This document shows positions 1 to 8,507 of a DNA stretch of 64,000 nucleotides, in pieces. The notes beneath the pieces were generated by a model. That model ran no database searches and was not told where the DNA came from. It saw only the letters and a list, made by a program, of their open reading frames with translations. The translations under genes were made by a program, and so were the position numbers. The stretch spans positions 27,631-91,630 of the forward strand of contig SSXW01000015.1 in NCBI GenBank assembly GCA_009469585.1. Reading direction: 5' to 3'. Position 1 is the first letter of the stretch; each line of letters opens with the position of its first letter. The DNA is from Dechloromonas sp. Dech2017 (GTDB taxonomy: Bacteria; Pseudomonadota; Gammaproteobacteria; Burkholderiales; Rhodocyclaceae).

Positions 1-605
1 TGCAGGAGCACGGCGGGTGCCGCAACCCGCGGGCAGGTCCGCAAGGTGCCGACCTGGCGGAAACCCAGTTCCCGGCGGTAGTAGCCGGCGTGGCGCGGGT
101 TGACCTCGATCACCACGTCGGTCCCGCCGAAGACGGCCCGGGCGTATTGCGTCGCGGCACTGAACAGCGACTTGAGCAGTTCCGGGTCGTGATTGTCGGC
201 GTCCACCGCCAGTCGGGTCACTTCGCAGAGGGTGCGGGCCGGCTTGCGCAGGCTGCCGATCTCTTCGCCATAGAGGGCATCGGCCAGCAGGCCGTTGCTG
301 GAATCACGCGAACCGGTCAGGGTGGCGATCAACTCGCCTTCCGACCAGGCGCCGAGAATGACGTGGTTGGGGTCGTCGACTGGCTGGGCGGGCGGTGAAA
401 CGTGATAGCCCCGCCAGGCGTACATCCGCCTGACCAGCGCGCCGCAGGCGCGACGCTGCTGGTAGGTGACGGCCGGAGCGATGAGCAGATCGGGCGTTTC
501 CCGGACAAGCCGGGTGTCGGACGGGAAGCTTGCGGCGAGAACGTGCGGCGGCAACGGATTGGCGTTCCGGATGACGGATTTTGACGAGGATGCAATCGGT
601 TGCAT
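1..605 (-). CDS. FeeM-like N-acyltransferase (GNAT fold), truncated by the window edge
   Basis: This open frame runs leftward off the window, so only the first 201 residues are visible. The residues E-V-N-P-R-H-A-G-Y-Y-R-R followed by L-G-F are typical of FeeM-type N-acyl amino acid synthases and the exosortase-associated acyltransferases, both GNAT-fold enzymes that transfer long acyl chains. An upstream segment around C-E-V-T-R-L-A-V fits the same family. Two ATGs are possible, at 605 and nine bases upstream at 614; neither has a clear Shine-Dalgarno, so the start is uncertain. It is codirectional with the bactofilin gene upstream, about 50 bp away. The substrate cannot be told from sequence. 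Confidence 0.7.
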   Translation of the reverse strand, partial: MQPIASSSKSVIRNANPLPPHVLAASFPSDTRLVRETPDLLIAPAVTYQQRRACGALVRRMYAWRGYHVSPPAQPVDDPNHVILGAWSEGELIATLTGSRDSSNGLLADALYGEEIGSLRKPARTLCEVTRLAVDADNHDPELLKSLFSAATQYARAVFGGTDVVIEVNPRHAGYYRRELGFRQVGTLRTCPRVAAPAVLL

Positions 606-666
606 GGTGGGCATTCTATGACTTGAGCAATAGGGAATCAACTGAAAAAACATGATGAAAGACGTA

Positions 667-1242
667 TCAGCCGGCGACCGCGCTGAGCGATAGAACGGCT
701 TCCTCGCGCGGACCGGTCTGGCCCTTCTTCTCGGCAGAAAGCGCGTTGATGTCGCCGCACAGTTCGCCGCCCTCGTCGATGACCAGCTTGCCGTAGCGAA
801 TCTTGCCGTGCACCTTGCCGGTGGCGTGGATGATGAGTTGGGCGCGGGCTGTCAGTTCGCCTTCGAAACTGCCGTGGATCTCGGCGATGTCGATGCTGAC
901 CTTGCCGGCGAAGGCGCCCTTGTCGGCGATACGGATGACCCGGCTGTCCATCGTCGCCTCGACGCGCCCTTCGACAACCAGGGTGTCGCAATCGAGGATC
1001 TCGGCACCTTTGAGCTTGACATCCGGGCCGACGATGAGCCGGGCTCCCATCAGGTTTTCCGTGGTGGCCGGTGCATCGGCGCCGGCAGCGGGGCCGGGTT
1101 CGGGCAAGACGTTGTTGATCGCCTTGGCTTCCGGGGCGGTTTCGGCCGTGCTGCCGGTCGGGTTGCCGGAGCCAAGGACGGGCTTTACCTCCTTGCGGGT
1201 GATGGGTTCGTTGCGGTTGGCGAAGGTGGGTTTGTTGAACAT
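667..1242 (-). CDS. Bactofilin family cytoskeletal protein
   Basis: Bactofilins polymerise into filaments without a nucleotide and act as membrane-associated scaffolds for cell-shape, stalk or polar functions. The 191-residue protein has the expected build: a disordered Pro/Ala-rich N-terminus of about 65 residues, a core of short beta-helix strands (about 66-165) with evenly spaced hydrophobic residues and glycines (for example V-V-E-G-R-V-E-A and H-G-S-F-E-G-E-L), and a short flexible tail. There is no signal peptide. The start was chosen because the N-terminus is Lys/Arg-containing and lies just after a long non-coding, AT-rich leader. Confidence 0.88.
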   Translation of the reverse strand: MFNKPTFANRNEPITRKEVKPVLGSGNPTGSTAETAPEAKAINNVLPEPGPAAGADAPATTENLMGARLIVGPDVKLKGAEILDCDTLVVEGRVEATMDSRVIRIADKGAFAGKVSIDIAEIHGSFEGELTARAQLIIHATGKVHGKIRYGKLVIDEGGELCGDINALSAEKKGQTGPREEAVLSLSAVAG

Positions 1243-1599
1243 GCTGGCTCCCGTTTAGAGGTCATCGAAAATCAATCGTCCGGAGCCCTTTGCGATAAGC
1301 GTGCCATGAAAATAAATTTCAATGTAAACAATAATTTGAAAATATTTGTTCGATCTGTTTCTGTGGTGGCTACAGGTATCTGTCGCCAAAAACCGACATC
1401 TTTATTCGGCGTTCCCGGGAAGTGGGGCTGGGCAAGCGCCGGCGCCTGTCGCTAAAATACGACTTGGTGACAAGTTGTTGATTTGAATATTTTATTTATT
1501 TTGGCGTTGACCGTGGCGGGAGGGGTAAATCAATCGTCTGTCGATGTCTGGCCCGCGGGATGCGGATTACTATTGGTGGTTTTCAGGATCGGCTAGCGA
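1243..1599. other. Divergent intergenic region between bactofilin and histidine kinase genes
   Basis: This 357-bp gap separates two divergent genes and is much richer in A and T than its surroundings, especially around 1310-1350 and 1475-1505, as expected for promoters on both strands. I see no convincing ORF, RNA gene or inverted repeat. The short frame continuing rightward from the bactofilin shadow is not convincing coding sequence. Confidence 0.5.
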
Positions 1600-3003
1600 A
1601 TGAACCGGATTTCTTTCCGTCAGGGCATGTTGCTCGGCTTTACGCTGATCGTGATGCTGCTCGGCGGCGCGGCCATCCACAGCTGGCTGGTGGTCGAGCG
1701 CCTGGTGGCACAGAGTCGCCTGAGCAGTGAGCAGGCCATGCAACTGGCGGCCGCCGTTCAGGAGCTTGGCGAACGGACCGTCGACATCGAACGCAGTGCC
1801 CGCCAGTATCTGGTGCTCGACAATCCGGAGTTTCGCCAGCGCTTCGACCAGCATCTGGCCCAATCCCTGACGGTGATCGACCGGCTCGAAGTTATCGCTG
1901 CCGAACCGCTTGGGTCGCTGCTCGGCGGCTGGCGGATGGTCGCCGAGGCCTTGCGCGGTGGCCTCGAAAACAATATCCCGCAGGCCGAGATCATTCCCCT
2001 GCTGGCGCGCCTGACCGAACTCAACGGCTTGCTCAAGCAATCCGGGCAGCGCTGGATCGAATCGCGGAGCCGGCAAGCGCTCGACGAACTCGAGGCCAAC
2101 CGGTTGCTGCTCGGCGGCAGGATAGGCCTGGCCCTGATCGGCTCCCTGGTCGTGGCCCTCGCCATGGGCTGGTGGCTGGTCCGTCCGGTGCGGCATCTCG
2201 AGCAGGCCATCGTCCGGCTCGGGGCGAGCCGCTTTGGTGAACCGATCCGGGTCGGTGGCCCGGCTGACCTGCGTCAATTGGGCAAGCGCCTGGACTGGCT
2301 GCGCCAGCGCCTGGCCGAGCTGGAGGCCGATCGTGAACGGGCCTTGCGCCATGTGTCGCACGAACTGAAGACGCCGCTGACCGCCTTGAAGGAGGGCATT
2401 TCCCTGCTCCGCGAGGAGGTTCCCGGTGCCCTGGCAGCCGGTCAGCGCGAAGTGGTCGAGATACTCCAGCACAATGTGAGGAATCTGCAGGATCAGATCG
2501 AGAGCCTATTGACGCTCAATGCGGCGGCCTTCGAGGCCCGGCGCCTGCAGGTCGGGCCGGTCAAGCTGCGCAAGTTGCTCGGCGCGGTCGTCCATTCCCG
2601 CGAGTTGCACAGCCAGTCGCGCCAGCTGAATATCGTGGTCGATGCGCCGGATGCCGTGGCCATGCTCGATGCCGAGAAAATGACGGTCGCCCTCGACAAC
2701 CTGTTGTCCAACGCCATCGATTTCAGCCCGGAGCACGGTGAAATTCGGCTTGTCGCGACCCATGGCAACGGCTTGTGGCGTTTCGACTGCATCGACCAGG
2801 GGCCGGGCGTCGCCGAAGAAGACCGGCAGCGCATTTTCGATCCCTTCGTCCAGGGGCAGCGCTCGGCGCCCGCCCCCCGGCAGGGAAGCGGCGTCGGCCT
2901 GTCGATCGTGCGCGAACTGGTCAGGGCGATGGGCGGAACCGTGCAGTTGGTCCCCCAATCGGCCAGCGGACATTTTTATGTGGAAATACCCGATGAGTTG
3001 TAA
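1600..3003 (+). CDS. Membrane sensor histidine kinase, QseE/GlrK-like
   Basis: Sensor kinase of a two-component system. A first membrane helix spans about residues 9-30, followed by a periplasmic helical sensor of about 140 residues, a second helix at about 174-194, a HAMP linker, and a HisKA domain with the phosphoacceptor in S-H-E-L-K-T-P (His254). The ATPase domain has an N box (D-N-L-L-S-N-A), a G1 box (D-Q-G-P-G-V) and a G2 box (G-S-G-V-G-L). The next two genes overlap it and encode a lipoprotein and a sigma-54 response regulator. That is the order of the enterobacterial glrK-qseG-glrR (qseEGF) operon, so the partner regulator is almost certainly the gene at 3535. The stimulus is unknown. 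Confidence 0.88.
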   Translation: MNRISFRQGMLLGFTLIVMLLGGAAIHSWLVVERLVAQSRLSSEQAMQLAAAVQELGERTVDIERSARQYLVLDNPEFRQRFDQHLAQSLTVIDRLEVIAAEPLGSLLGGWRMVAEALRGGLENNIPQAEIIPLLARLTELNGLLKQSGQRWIESRSRQALDELEANRLLLGGRIGLALIGSLVVALAMGWWLVRPVRHLEQAIVRLGASRFGEPIRVGGPADLRQLGKRLDWLRQRLAELEADRERALRHVSHELKTPLTALKEGISLLREEVPGALAAGQREVVEILQHNVRNLQDQIESLLTLNAAAFEARRLQVGPVKLRKLLGAVVHSRELHSQSRQLNIVVDAPDAVAMLDAEKMTVALDNLLSNAIDFSPEHGEIRLVATHGNGLWRFDCIDQGPGVAEEDRQRIFDPFVQGQRSAPAPRQGSGVGLSIVRELVRAMGGTVQLVPQSASGHFYVEIPDEL

Positions 3004-3538
3004 CGTAATTCGATTGCCGGCCGACCGGCGCTGGCTGGTTGGCGGCGTACTGCTTGCCATCCTGCTGACCGGCTGCGCCACAACGCCGAGCGGCAAATCC
3101 CGGGCCAGCGAGCTCGGCCCGGAAGCTGCGCTGAGCTACAACCAGGGGCTGTCGCGCATGACGGCGGCCGAGCTGGGGCGGGAGCGGATGGTGCTGGTGG
3201 CCGTCCCGCAGACGCCCTACACCCAGCTGCGGATGGCGATGCTGCTCGGGCATCCGCGTGTTCAGCAGGATCTGGGCAAGGCGACATCCCTGCTCGACGG
3301 CATCCTGAAATCGACCGACCCGGCGGCGCTGGCCTTGCACCCGCTGGCCAGGCTGTTGGCCGACAACTATGCCGAGCGCGTCAAACTGGATGGCCAACTT
3401 GAAAAGCAGGGTGGCCAACTAAAGGAAAGCCAGCGCAAGGCGGCCGAGTTGCAGGAGAAGCTCGACGGCCTGGCCGACATCGAGCGGACGCTGACGCCGC
3501 GCCCGGGCTCGGCGCGTCCGCCCGGAGGCAAGCGGTGA
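2993..3538 (+). CDS. QseG-like outer-membrane lipoprotein
   Basis: The start ATG overlaps the last codons of the kinase, which places the real start well inside the long open frame seen here. The 181-residue product has a lipoprotein signal peptide with a lipobox ending L-L-T-G-C, then a helical domain and a C-terminal coiled-coil rich in Lys, Glu and Gln. Position and size match QseG, the lipoprotein that touches the periplasmic domain of QseE and modulates signalling. Its stop codon overlaps the GTG start of the response regulator, so translation of the three genes is probably coupled. Confidence 0.75.
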   Translation: MSCNVIRLPADRRWLVGGVLLAILLTGCATTPSGKSRASELGPEAALSYNQGLSRMTAAELGRERMVLVAVPQTPYTQLRMAMLLGHPRVQQDLGKATSLLDGILKSTDPAALALHPLARLLADNYAERVKLDGQLEKQGGQLKESQRKAAELQEKLDGLADIERTLTPRPGSARPPGGKR

Positions 3539-4938
3539 TCGGCGAGGCGGCGCCGGCGGGGAGCGCCCATGTCCTGGTGGTCGATGACGACGAGGACATT
3601 CTCCGCCTGCTGACCATGCGTCTGCGAGCCAGGGGCTTCCGGGTCACCGCGGTCGGTTCGGCCGAGCAGGCGCTGGCCCGGATCGCCGTCGATACGCCGC
3701 GGGTGGTGGTCAGCGACGTTCGCCTGCCGGGCCAGGACGGGCTGGGGCTGTTCGAGGAAATCCGCCGGACGCGGCCGACGCTGCCGGTCATCCTGCTGAC
3801 CGCCCACGGCAACATCCCGGATGCGGTCGATGCCACGTCGCGCGGGGTTTTCGGCTACCTGACAAAGCCCTTCGACAGCCAGATCCTGCTCGAAAAGATC
3901 GACCGCGCCCTGCAGTTGTCTGCCTCGACACCGGCTGCTGACGGCGCGGCGCCGGGAATCCCTGGCAGCGACGAGGCCTGGATGGCAGGCGTCGTTTTTC
4001 GCAGCAGTCGCATGGCCGAATTGATGGCCGAGGCCCGCATGGTCGCCGCCTCCGATGCCAGCGTCCTGATCCGTGGCGAAAGCGGCACTGGCAAGGAGGT
4101 TCTGGCGCGCGCTATTCACCGGGCCAGTCCGCGCGCCAAGGGGCCGTTCGTCGCCATCAATTGCGGCGCCATTCCCGAGCAGTTGCTCGAATCGGAATTG
4201 TTCGGCCACGCCAAGGGTGCCTTCACCGGGGCGGCTGCCAGCCGCATCGGCCTGTTCCAGACGGCCAACGGCGGCACGCTCTTCCTCGACGAAATCGGCG
4301 ACATGCCGCTGGCCCTGCAGGTCAAGCTGTTGCGCGTGCTGCAGGAGCGTGTGGTGCGTCCGGTGGGCGCCACCAAGGCCGAACCGGTCGATGTCCGCCT
4401 GCTCTCGGCGACCCATCGCGATCTCGATCTGGCCATGGCGCAGGGCCAGTTCCGCGAAGACCTCTATTACCGTCTCGACGTCGTCTCGCTGACCCTGCCG
4501 CGCCTCGACGAGCGGCGCGAGGACATCCCCCTGCTGGCTGCCCATTTCGTTCATTTGCTGGCCGGCAAGTACGGCAAGCCGGTCAATGGATTCTCGCCCG
4601 AGGCGCTCCAGGCCCTGGCCACCGCGGCCTGGCCGGGCAATGTGCGGCAATTGTTCAACGTCGTCGAGCAAAGCTGCGCGCTGACCTCGACGCCGCTCAT
4701 TCCCTTGTCGCTGGTGCAGCGGGCGCTGCGCGTGCCGTCCATGGATGCGCTGACCTACGCTGAAGCCAAGCAGCGATTCGAGCGAAACTATCTCATCCAG
4801 TTGTTGAAGCTGACCGATGGAAATGTCGCCGATGCGGCCCGCATCGCCGAGCGGAATCGCACCGAGTTCTACCGCCTGCTGCAGAAACACGACCTGACGC
4901 CGTCCATGTTCCGCAGCGACATCGAACCGCTGGCCTGA
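3535..4938 (+). CDS. Sigma-54 dependent response regulator, GlrR/QseF-like
   Basis: A cytoplasmic transcription activator that, once phosphorylated, drives sigma-54 promoters. The receiver domain covers about residues 12-130, with the acidic pocket D-D-D and phosphoacceptor Asp61 in S-D-V-R-L-P. The AAA+ domain has Walker A G-E-S-G-T-G-K-E, the sigma-54 contact loop G-A-F-T-G-A and Walker B L-F-L-D-E. A Fis-type helix-turn-helix closes the protein. It starts with GTG inside the stop of the lipoprotein gene and is the likely partner of the kinase at 1600. The normal GAFTGA loop contrasts with the GAFSGA in the second such activator of this window at 54134. Confidence 0.9.
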   Translation: MIGEAAPAGSAHVLVVDDDEDILRLLTMRLRARGFRVTAVGSAEQALARIAVDTPRVVVSDVRLPGQDGLGLFEEIRRTRPTLPVILLTAHGNIPDAVDATSRGVFGYLTKPFDSQILLEKIDRALQLSASTPAADGAAPGIPGSDEAWMAGVVFRSSRMAELMAEARMVAASDASVLIRGESGTGKEVLARAIHRASPRAKGPFVAINCGAIPEQLLESELFGHAKGAFTGAAASRIGLFQTANGGTLFLDEIGDMPLALQVKLLRVLQERVVRPVGATKAEPVDVRLLSATHRDLDLAMAQGQFREDLYYRLDVVSLTLPRLDERREDIPLLAAHFVHLLAGKYGKPVNGFSPEALQALATAAWPGNVRQLFNVVEQSCALTSTPLIPLSLVQRALRVPSMDALTYAEAKQRFERNYLIQLLKLTDGNVADAARIAERNRTEFYRLLQKHDLTPSMFRSDIEPLA

Positions 4939-4981
4939 AATCCCGGTGGCGGGGCGCTTCGTCGAGCTGGGGGCGCCCTTG

Positions 4982-5030
4982 CCGAGAACGCTGTCGCCGC
5001 CAGACGACTGAATTGCCTGGCGGTTCTCGG
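4982..5030. other. Imperfect inverted repeat after the response regulator gene
   Basis: Two adjoining arms, C-C-G-A-G-A-A and C-C-G-C-C-A-G, pair with C-T-G-G-C-G-G and T-T-C-T-C-G-G downstream, with an eight-base bulge on one side. There is no T run, so a simple intrinsic terminator is not shown. It may end or stabilise the operon transcript. Confidence 0.4.
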
Positions 5031-5124
5031 GTTTGCTCCCTATGTCATTGAATCGATGAGATGGTTTTCTCCTGGCACGGAGTTCGCGTTGGATTCCGGC
5101 ACGCAACCAAAAAAAGGGAATTCC

Positions 5125-5466
5125 ATGTTCAATCGTCATCTGTTCATCGCCAGCCTGATGGCTGCCGCTACCTGTGCCGGGCTGGCCTTGTCGGCCTATG
5201 CCACCGACGACCCGAAAGCCTCTCCCGGCCATGTCGCCACGGCCGAAGCCCTCGATGCCACCCTGGGGGAGCGGGTTGAAACTTTGCTGCGCTCGGATGT
5301 CGGGCTGGCCGGCTCGCGCTTCCGCGTCGCCGCCAAGGCGGCGGTGGTTACCGTCGGCGGCTCGGTGCCGGACGAGCATGCCTTGCGGCGGGCGCTCGAT
5401 CTGGCCAGCGGCGTGCGCGGCGTCCGCGAAGTGCATAACGCGATGGAGGTCGATCCCCCAAAGTGA
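5125..5466 (+). CDS. Periplasmic BON-domain protein
   Basis: The 113-residue product has a clear signal peptide (charged start, hydrophobic stretch, cleavage after about A-Y-A) and then one BON domain, a small alpha/beta module found in OsmY and other envelope proteins that bind phospholipid or other membrane partners. The glycine within V-T-V-G-G-S-V and the later V-R-E-V-H-N-A-M segment are typical. The start at 5125 was preferred over an upstream frame because A-G-G-G sits six bases before it and because it begins the signal peptide. It is probably a separate transcription unit. Confidence 0.8.
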   Translation: MFNRHLFIASLMAAATCAGLALSAYATDDPKASPGHVATAEALDATLGERVETLLRSDVGLAGSRFRVAAKAAVVTVGGSVPDEHALRRALDLASGVRGVREVHNAMEVDPPK

Positions 5467-5502
5467 AGGCCGGGGGCGATCCCAGTCGGCTAAGCGCGCT
5501 GC

Positions 5503-5769
5503 TCAGGGCACTTCCAGCGATACCAGCCGTGCGCCTTCGTCGACTGTATCGCCCTCAATGACGTGGATCTCGCGAACGATCCCGGCCCACGGGCTGGGAA
5601 TGTCGAGCGCCACCTTGCCGGTCTCGAGGGTCAGAATGTTGTCGTCCCGGGCCACCGTTTCACCGACCTGGACCAGCAGTTCGAGAATGAACACGTTGCC
5701 ACTGGCGCACGAGCCACAGCTCGACCAGCATTCGGGATATTTCGGCATGCGCACGCAAACCAGGGCCAT
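5503..5769 (-). CDS. Small free-standing biotinyl/lipoyl-like carrier protein with an N-terminal Cys cluster
   Basis: The 88-residue protein consists almost entirely of a single lipoyl/biotinyl-attachment fold: V-G-E-T-V, then a hairpin with E-T-G-K-V around Lys52, then P-W-A-G-I-V and V-I-E-G-D-T-V. Lys52 is where lipoamide domains (E-T/S-D-K-A) carry lipoate; biotin domains need M-K-M, which is absent. The N-terminus is odd, with cysteines at residues 5, 14, 18 and 21 (C-W-S-S-C-G-S-C) that could hold a metal or cluster. No 2-oxoacid dehydrogenase or glycine-cleavage gene lies nearby. Whether it is lipoylated is inference. Confidence 0.65.
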   Translation of the reverse strand: MALVCVRMPKYPECWSSCGSCASGNVFILELLVQVGETVARDDNILTLETGKVALDIPSPWAGIVREIHVIEGDTVDEGARLVSLEVP

Positions 5770-5838
5770 CGGGCAATCTTCGATTCGGAAACGCTTGCAT
5801 TCTACGCTTCCCCCCGTATAATGCGCCCCTCTTGCAGC

Positions 5839-5915
5839 GCGCCCGTAGCTCAGTTGGATAGAGTATCTGGCTACGAACCAGAGGGTCGGGCGTTCGAATC
5901 GCTCCGGGCGCGCCA
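5839..5915 (+). tRNA. tRNA-Arg (anticodon ACG)
   Basis: A complete 77-nt cloverleaf with CCA encoded. The acceptor stem pairs GCGCCCG with CGGGCGC. The anticodon stem TCTGG/CCAGA closes the loop CTACGAA with anticodon ACG. The T loop is TTCGAAT. The sequence from the anticodon loop to the 3' end is also the last 15 codons of a leftward serine-recombinase remnant, so this tRNA has served as an integration site. Confidence 0.96.
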
Positions 5916-6175
5916 GTAAGACAAGAAACTGGGCACTTCATTCGAAGTGCCTTTTTTCTTTTGTGCTATCGCATTGGCCAAAGCGGCATAGCTGCCCTTC
6001 ATCGTGGCTGTATTGCCCTCGACGACGATCTCTTCGACCAGAACCTGCAAATAGCGCTTGGCGAACCCCTTATCCCGGAGCTTGGCGCGGACGGCCTTGC
6101 TGAAGGCCTCGATGTTGCTGGGCAGGATGCGATCCACCGGCACCGACACACTGCGCCGCACGCCTGCCTCGGATT
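5871..6175 (-). pseudogene. C-terminal remnant of a serine recombinase ending in tRNA-Arg
   Basis: About 100 codons match the C-terminal region of resolvase-type serine recombinases: N-I-E-A-F-S-K-A-V-R, then K-R-Y-L-Q-V-L-V-E-E-I, then G-S-Y-A-A-L-A-N-A and E-V-P-S-F. The catalytic and DNA-invertase domains are missing. The frame runs on through the tRNA (S-D-S-N-A-R-P-S-G-S) and stops at a TAG that is the complement of the anticodon loop, the usual signature of a recombinase gene abutting its tRNA attachment site. At the other end it is fused in frame to IS110 transposase sequence. The junction near 6175 is estimated from where the two family signatures change. Confidence 0.7.
5932..5957 (+). 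terminator. Intrinsic terminator of tRNA-Arg
   Basis: Eight-base-pair stem GGCACTTC/GAAGTGCC with a four-base loop followed by a T-rich tract. It lies inside the recombinase remnant coding on the other strand (K-K-K-G-T-S-N-E-V-P-S-F), so the element that integrated here supplied the present terminator of the tRNA. Confidence 0.8.
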
Positions 6176-6917
6176 CCAGTTCGGTCAGCAGTCGGGTATC
6201 GAAGCGGGCAATGCGAGCCTCGATTTCCTCAATATGCCGCATCAGTTCGTCGAGGACGAAGCGGTGGCTGGCCGTCAGGTCGCCTTGCAGGGCGTCGAAT
6301 ATTTCCTTGCGATTGGCCTTCAGTCGGCGACTGACGAGTTTGAGAACCTCCTGCGGCAACTGCCCGGCGATGATGGCCTTGACCATGGCGCGGGCGGACT
6401 GACCGTGCAGATCACTGACCACCACACCCAGGCGAACGCCGCTGTCGGCCAGCAGCTAGTGTAGCCGATTCTTCTCGGAGGCCAATTGCCCGACAAGCTT
6501 CTGCCGCTGACGGGCAATCAGGCGCAGTTCCCTCAGCTTGGCCGGCGGCACGAACGAGCCGCGCAGCAAACCGGCGCGCGCCAGCGTCGCCAGCCAGTGG
6601 GCATCACCGACATCCGTCTTGCGGCCCGGCACATTCTTGACGTGCCGCGCATTGACCACCTTCGCGCGAACTCCCACCGCCTCCAGTGCCGCGTACGGAC
6701 TCTTCCAGTAGATGCCCGTGCTATCCATCACCACTTCGTCGGGACGCAACGAGGATACCCAAACAGCCAGTTCCCGGCGATCCAGCTTGAACGCACCGAA
6801 TTGCCGTTGCTCGATGCGTGCGCTGCCATCCGGTTCTTCGATCAGCGCACAAGCCGTGATCTGCGCCTGATGGATGTCGAGACCGATCACGCGCTTGTAC
6901 AACGCTACCAGTTCCAT
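6175..6917 (-). pseudogene. IS110-family transposase, broken: amber codon and lost C-terminus
   Basis: The N-terminus (G-L-D-I-H-Q, D-S-T-G-I-Y-W, K-N-V-P-G-R-K-T-D-V-G-D-A-H-W) is the DEDD catalytic domain of IS110 transposases. The start at 6917 has a GGAGG ribosome site. At 6456-6458 a TAG replaces what is normally Lys in R-L-H-K-L-L-A-D-S-G; the same frame then continues with L-L-A-D-S-G-V-R-L-G-V-V-V-S-D-L-H-G. The transposase helix-hairpin-helix C-terminal domain with the catalytic Ser is missing and replaced by the recombinase tail. It cannot be an active transposase. Confidence 0.85.
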
Positions 6918-6940
6918 GTCGCCTCCTCCGGTCGATTTAG

Positions 6941-8507
6941 CCCGCAAATTTCACCGGCCGACGAAGATTGCCATCTCCGACGGAGAGCGGGCTTGAGGGT
7001 GGGGTTTGAGCGTCAGGATGCCTAAATTTTGAGCGATTCTGCCGGTTGAAGGCGGACTTCCCCCAGCCCCCGATGCTCAACATGTCGGGGTTGCACTGGG
7101 AAATGGCTATGGCGAAGCCAGGGCGTTGGCGGCGACGAAGTAGAGGTCGCGCAACGGATGATGAGAGGCCAACAGGATGCGGATGCGCCGGGTATTGCGT
7201 AGCACGGCGGCGCCGATCTTGAGCAAGCGAACGCGAATCGTGGCTGCCGAGGCCTTGGCCAGTTCGGTGTTGGCCAGCGCCAGTTCGCGCAAGCGTTGCA
7301 TCAGGGTGTAGGCCAAGGCCGAGAACATCACCCGCAGCCAATTGGCGAGAAACCGATGGCAACTGGCACGGATTCTGAACAAGTCGATCTGGGTTTCCTT
7401 GATCCGGTTCTCGGCTTCCCCGCGCTGACAGTAAAGGCCATCGTACAGGTCGGTTGCCACGCCTTCGAGATTGGTCACGATGAAGCGCGGATTGCTGCCC
7501 TGGGCGCCGAATTCCAGCCGGGTCACGACCCGCCGTGGGCGATCCCAACTCTGGGCGGCATAGCTGAACTCGCGGATCAGCCGCTGCTTGGCGCCAGTGG
7601 CTGCGTAGGCGTGTTCCATCAGGCGTTCCCAGCCTTCGACACAGCGATGCTGGCGCGCATTGCGCGCCAGGCCGATGACATAGCCGACGTCCTGACGCTC
7701 ACACCGGCCGATCAGGCGCTGCCGGCAGAACCCCGAGTCGCCGCGGACGATGATCCGCACCGCCCGCCAGGCCTGGCGCAGACGCGTGACAAGTAGCTTG
7801 ATGACGGCCGCCGCATGCCGGGCCCCGTCAATGCGGCTCCTGCGCAGCACACAGGCCAGCATCGCCTTGCCACAGAAAACGTAGAGCGGCAGATAGCAGT
7901 GGCTGTCGTAGCAAGCGTGGAATTCCTTGAGCTCCTGATCCCCGTGCAGCGGGATATCCGAGGCATCGACATCGAGCACCAATTCCCGGGGAGGACCGGC
8001 ATGGCTGGCGATGAACTGTTCGACCAGCACCCGATTCAAGGCCACCACATCCGAGCGCGTCGCCCGCTTCTCCAACCGGCACAGGGTCGGACTGCTGCCC
8101 AGTTCCTCGCCGCGACCGACCGCCGTCTGCATCAGCGGATCACGCCGCAGGGCCGTGTGGTCGTTCAAGTCCTCATACCCGCAACACAGGGCATATAGCC
8201 GTTGGGCGACCAGATCGCGCATTTCATGCACGATCATCTCCTGATTGCGCGGATCGTGCGGCACGCCGGCCACCGCTTTCGACAGGCCAATCCGACGATC
8301 CACCTGCCGCAGCAGCATCAGGCCACCGTCCGAACTCAGCGCACCGCCTTCAAAATTCGCTTCCATCCGACAACGTCCAACGCGCCCAAACAACATCAAC
8401 CCAGCGGTACAATCTGGCATCGGCGGAACTCTTCTACATACGGCTTCGACACCTGTATTAGAGCGCCTTTCCGGCGGCTCCGCCGACCTCATTGTGGAAT
8501 TTCCGGG
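6941..8507 (-). mobile_element. IS1380-family insertion sequence, apparently complete
   Basis: Seventeen-base inverted repeats, TAGCCCGCAAATTTCAC at 6938-6954 and its near complement at 8494-8510 (15 of 17 match), bracket a single transposase gene. If the ends are taken at CCCG, the flanks are TTAG and CTAG, close to the 4-bp duplication this family makes, with one mismatch. The size, about 1.57 kb, is normal. The left end lies 23 bp upstream of the IS110 transposase start, and the right end directly abuts the msrB fragment, so this insertion came after the IS110 one. Confidence 0.8.
7107..8420 (-). CDS. IS1380-family transposase
   Basis: The 437-residue protein has an RNase H-fold DDE transposase layout: an N-terminal G-A-L-S-S-D-G-G-L-M-L-L segment, D-L-N-D-H-T, the first Asp in V-L-D-V-D-A-S-D, the second in I-I-V-R-G-D-S-G-F-C, and the Glu in Y-C-Q-R-G-E-A-E-N-R-I-K-E. 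These are diagnostic of IS1380-type enzymes. The ATG at 8420 gives the usual family length; the open frame extends further upstream without support. No frameshift or stop is visible, so it may be active. Confidence 0.88.
   Translation of the reverse strand: MPDCTAGLMLFGRVGRCRMEANFEGGALSSDGGLMLLRQVDRRIGLSKAVAGVPHDPRNQEMIVHEMRDLVAQRLYALCCGYEDLNDHTALRRDPLMQTAVGRGEELGSSPTLCRLEKRATRSDVVALNRVLVEQFIASHAGPPRELVLDVDASDIPLHGDQELKEFHACYDSHCYLPLYVFCGKAMLACVLRRSRIDGARHAAAVIKLLVTRLRQAWRAVRIIVRGDSGFCRQRLIGRCERQDVGYVIGLARNARQHRCVEGWERLMEHAYAATGAKQRLIREFSYAAQSWDRPRRVVTRLEFGAQGSNPRFIVTNLEGVATDLYDGLYCQRGEAENRIKETQIDLFRIRASCHRFLANWLRVMFSALAYTLMQRLRELALANTELAKASAATIRVRLLKIGAAVLRNTRRIRILLASHHPLRDLYFVAANALASP

Noticed and set aside
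3367..5436. A 689-codon leftward open frame
   Set aside because: It is antisense to the lipoprotein and response-regulator genes, which have clear motifs; its translation has shadow composition (Gln, Arg, Gly, His).
6456..6458. Genome-wide amber recoding, because two ORFs here contain in-frame TAG
   Set aside because: TAG serves as the normal stop of other genes in the window (for example creA and the 45-residue oxidase protein), and both interrupted ORFs lie in decayed mobile regions.
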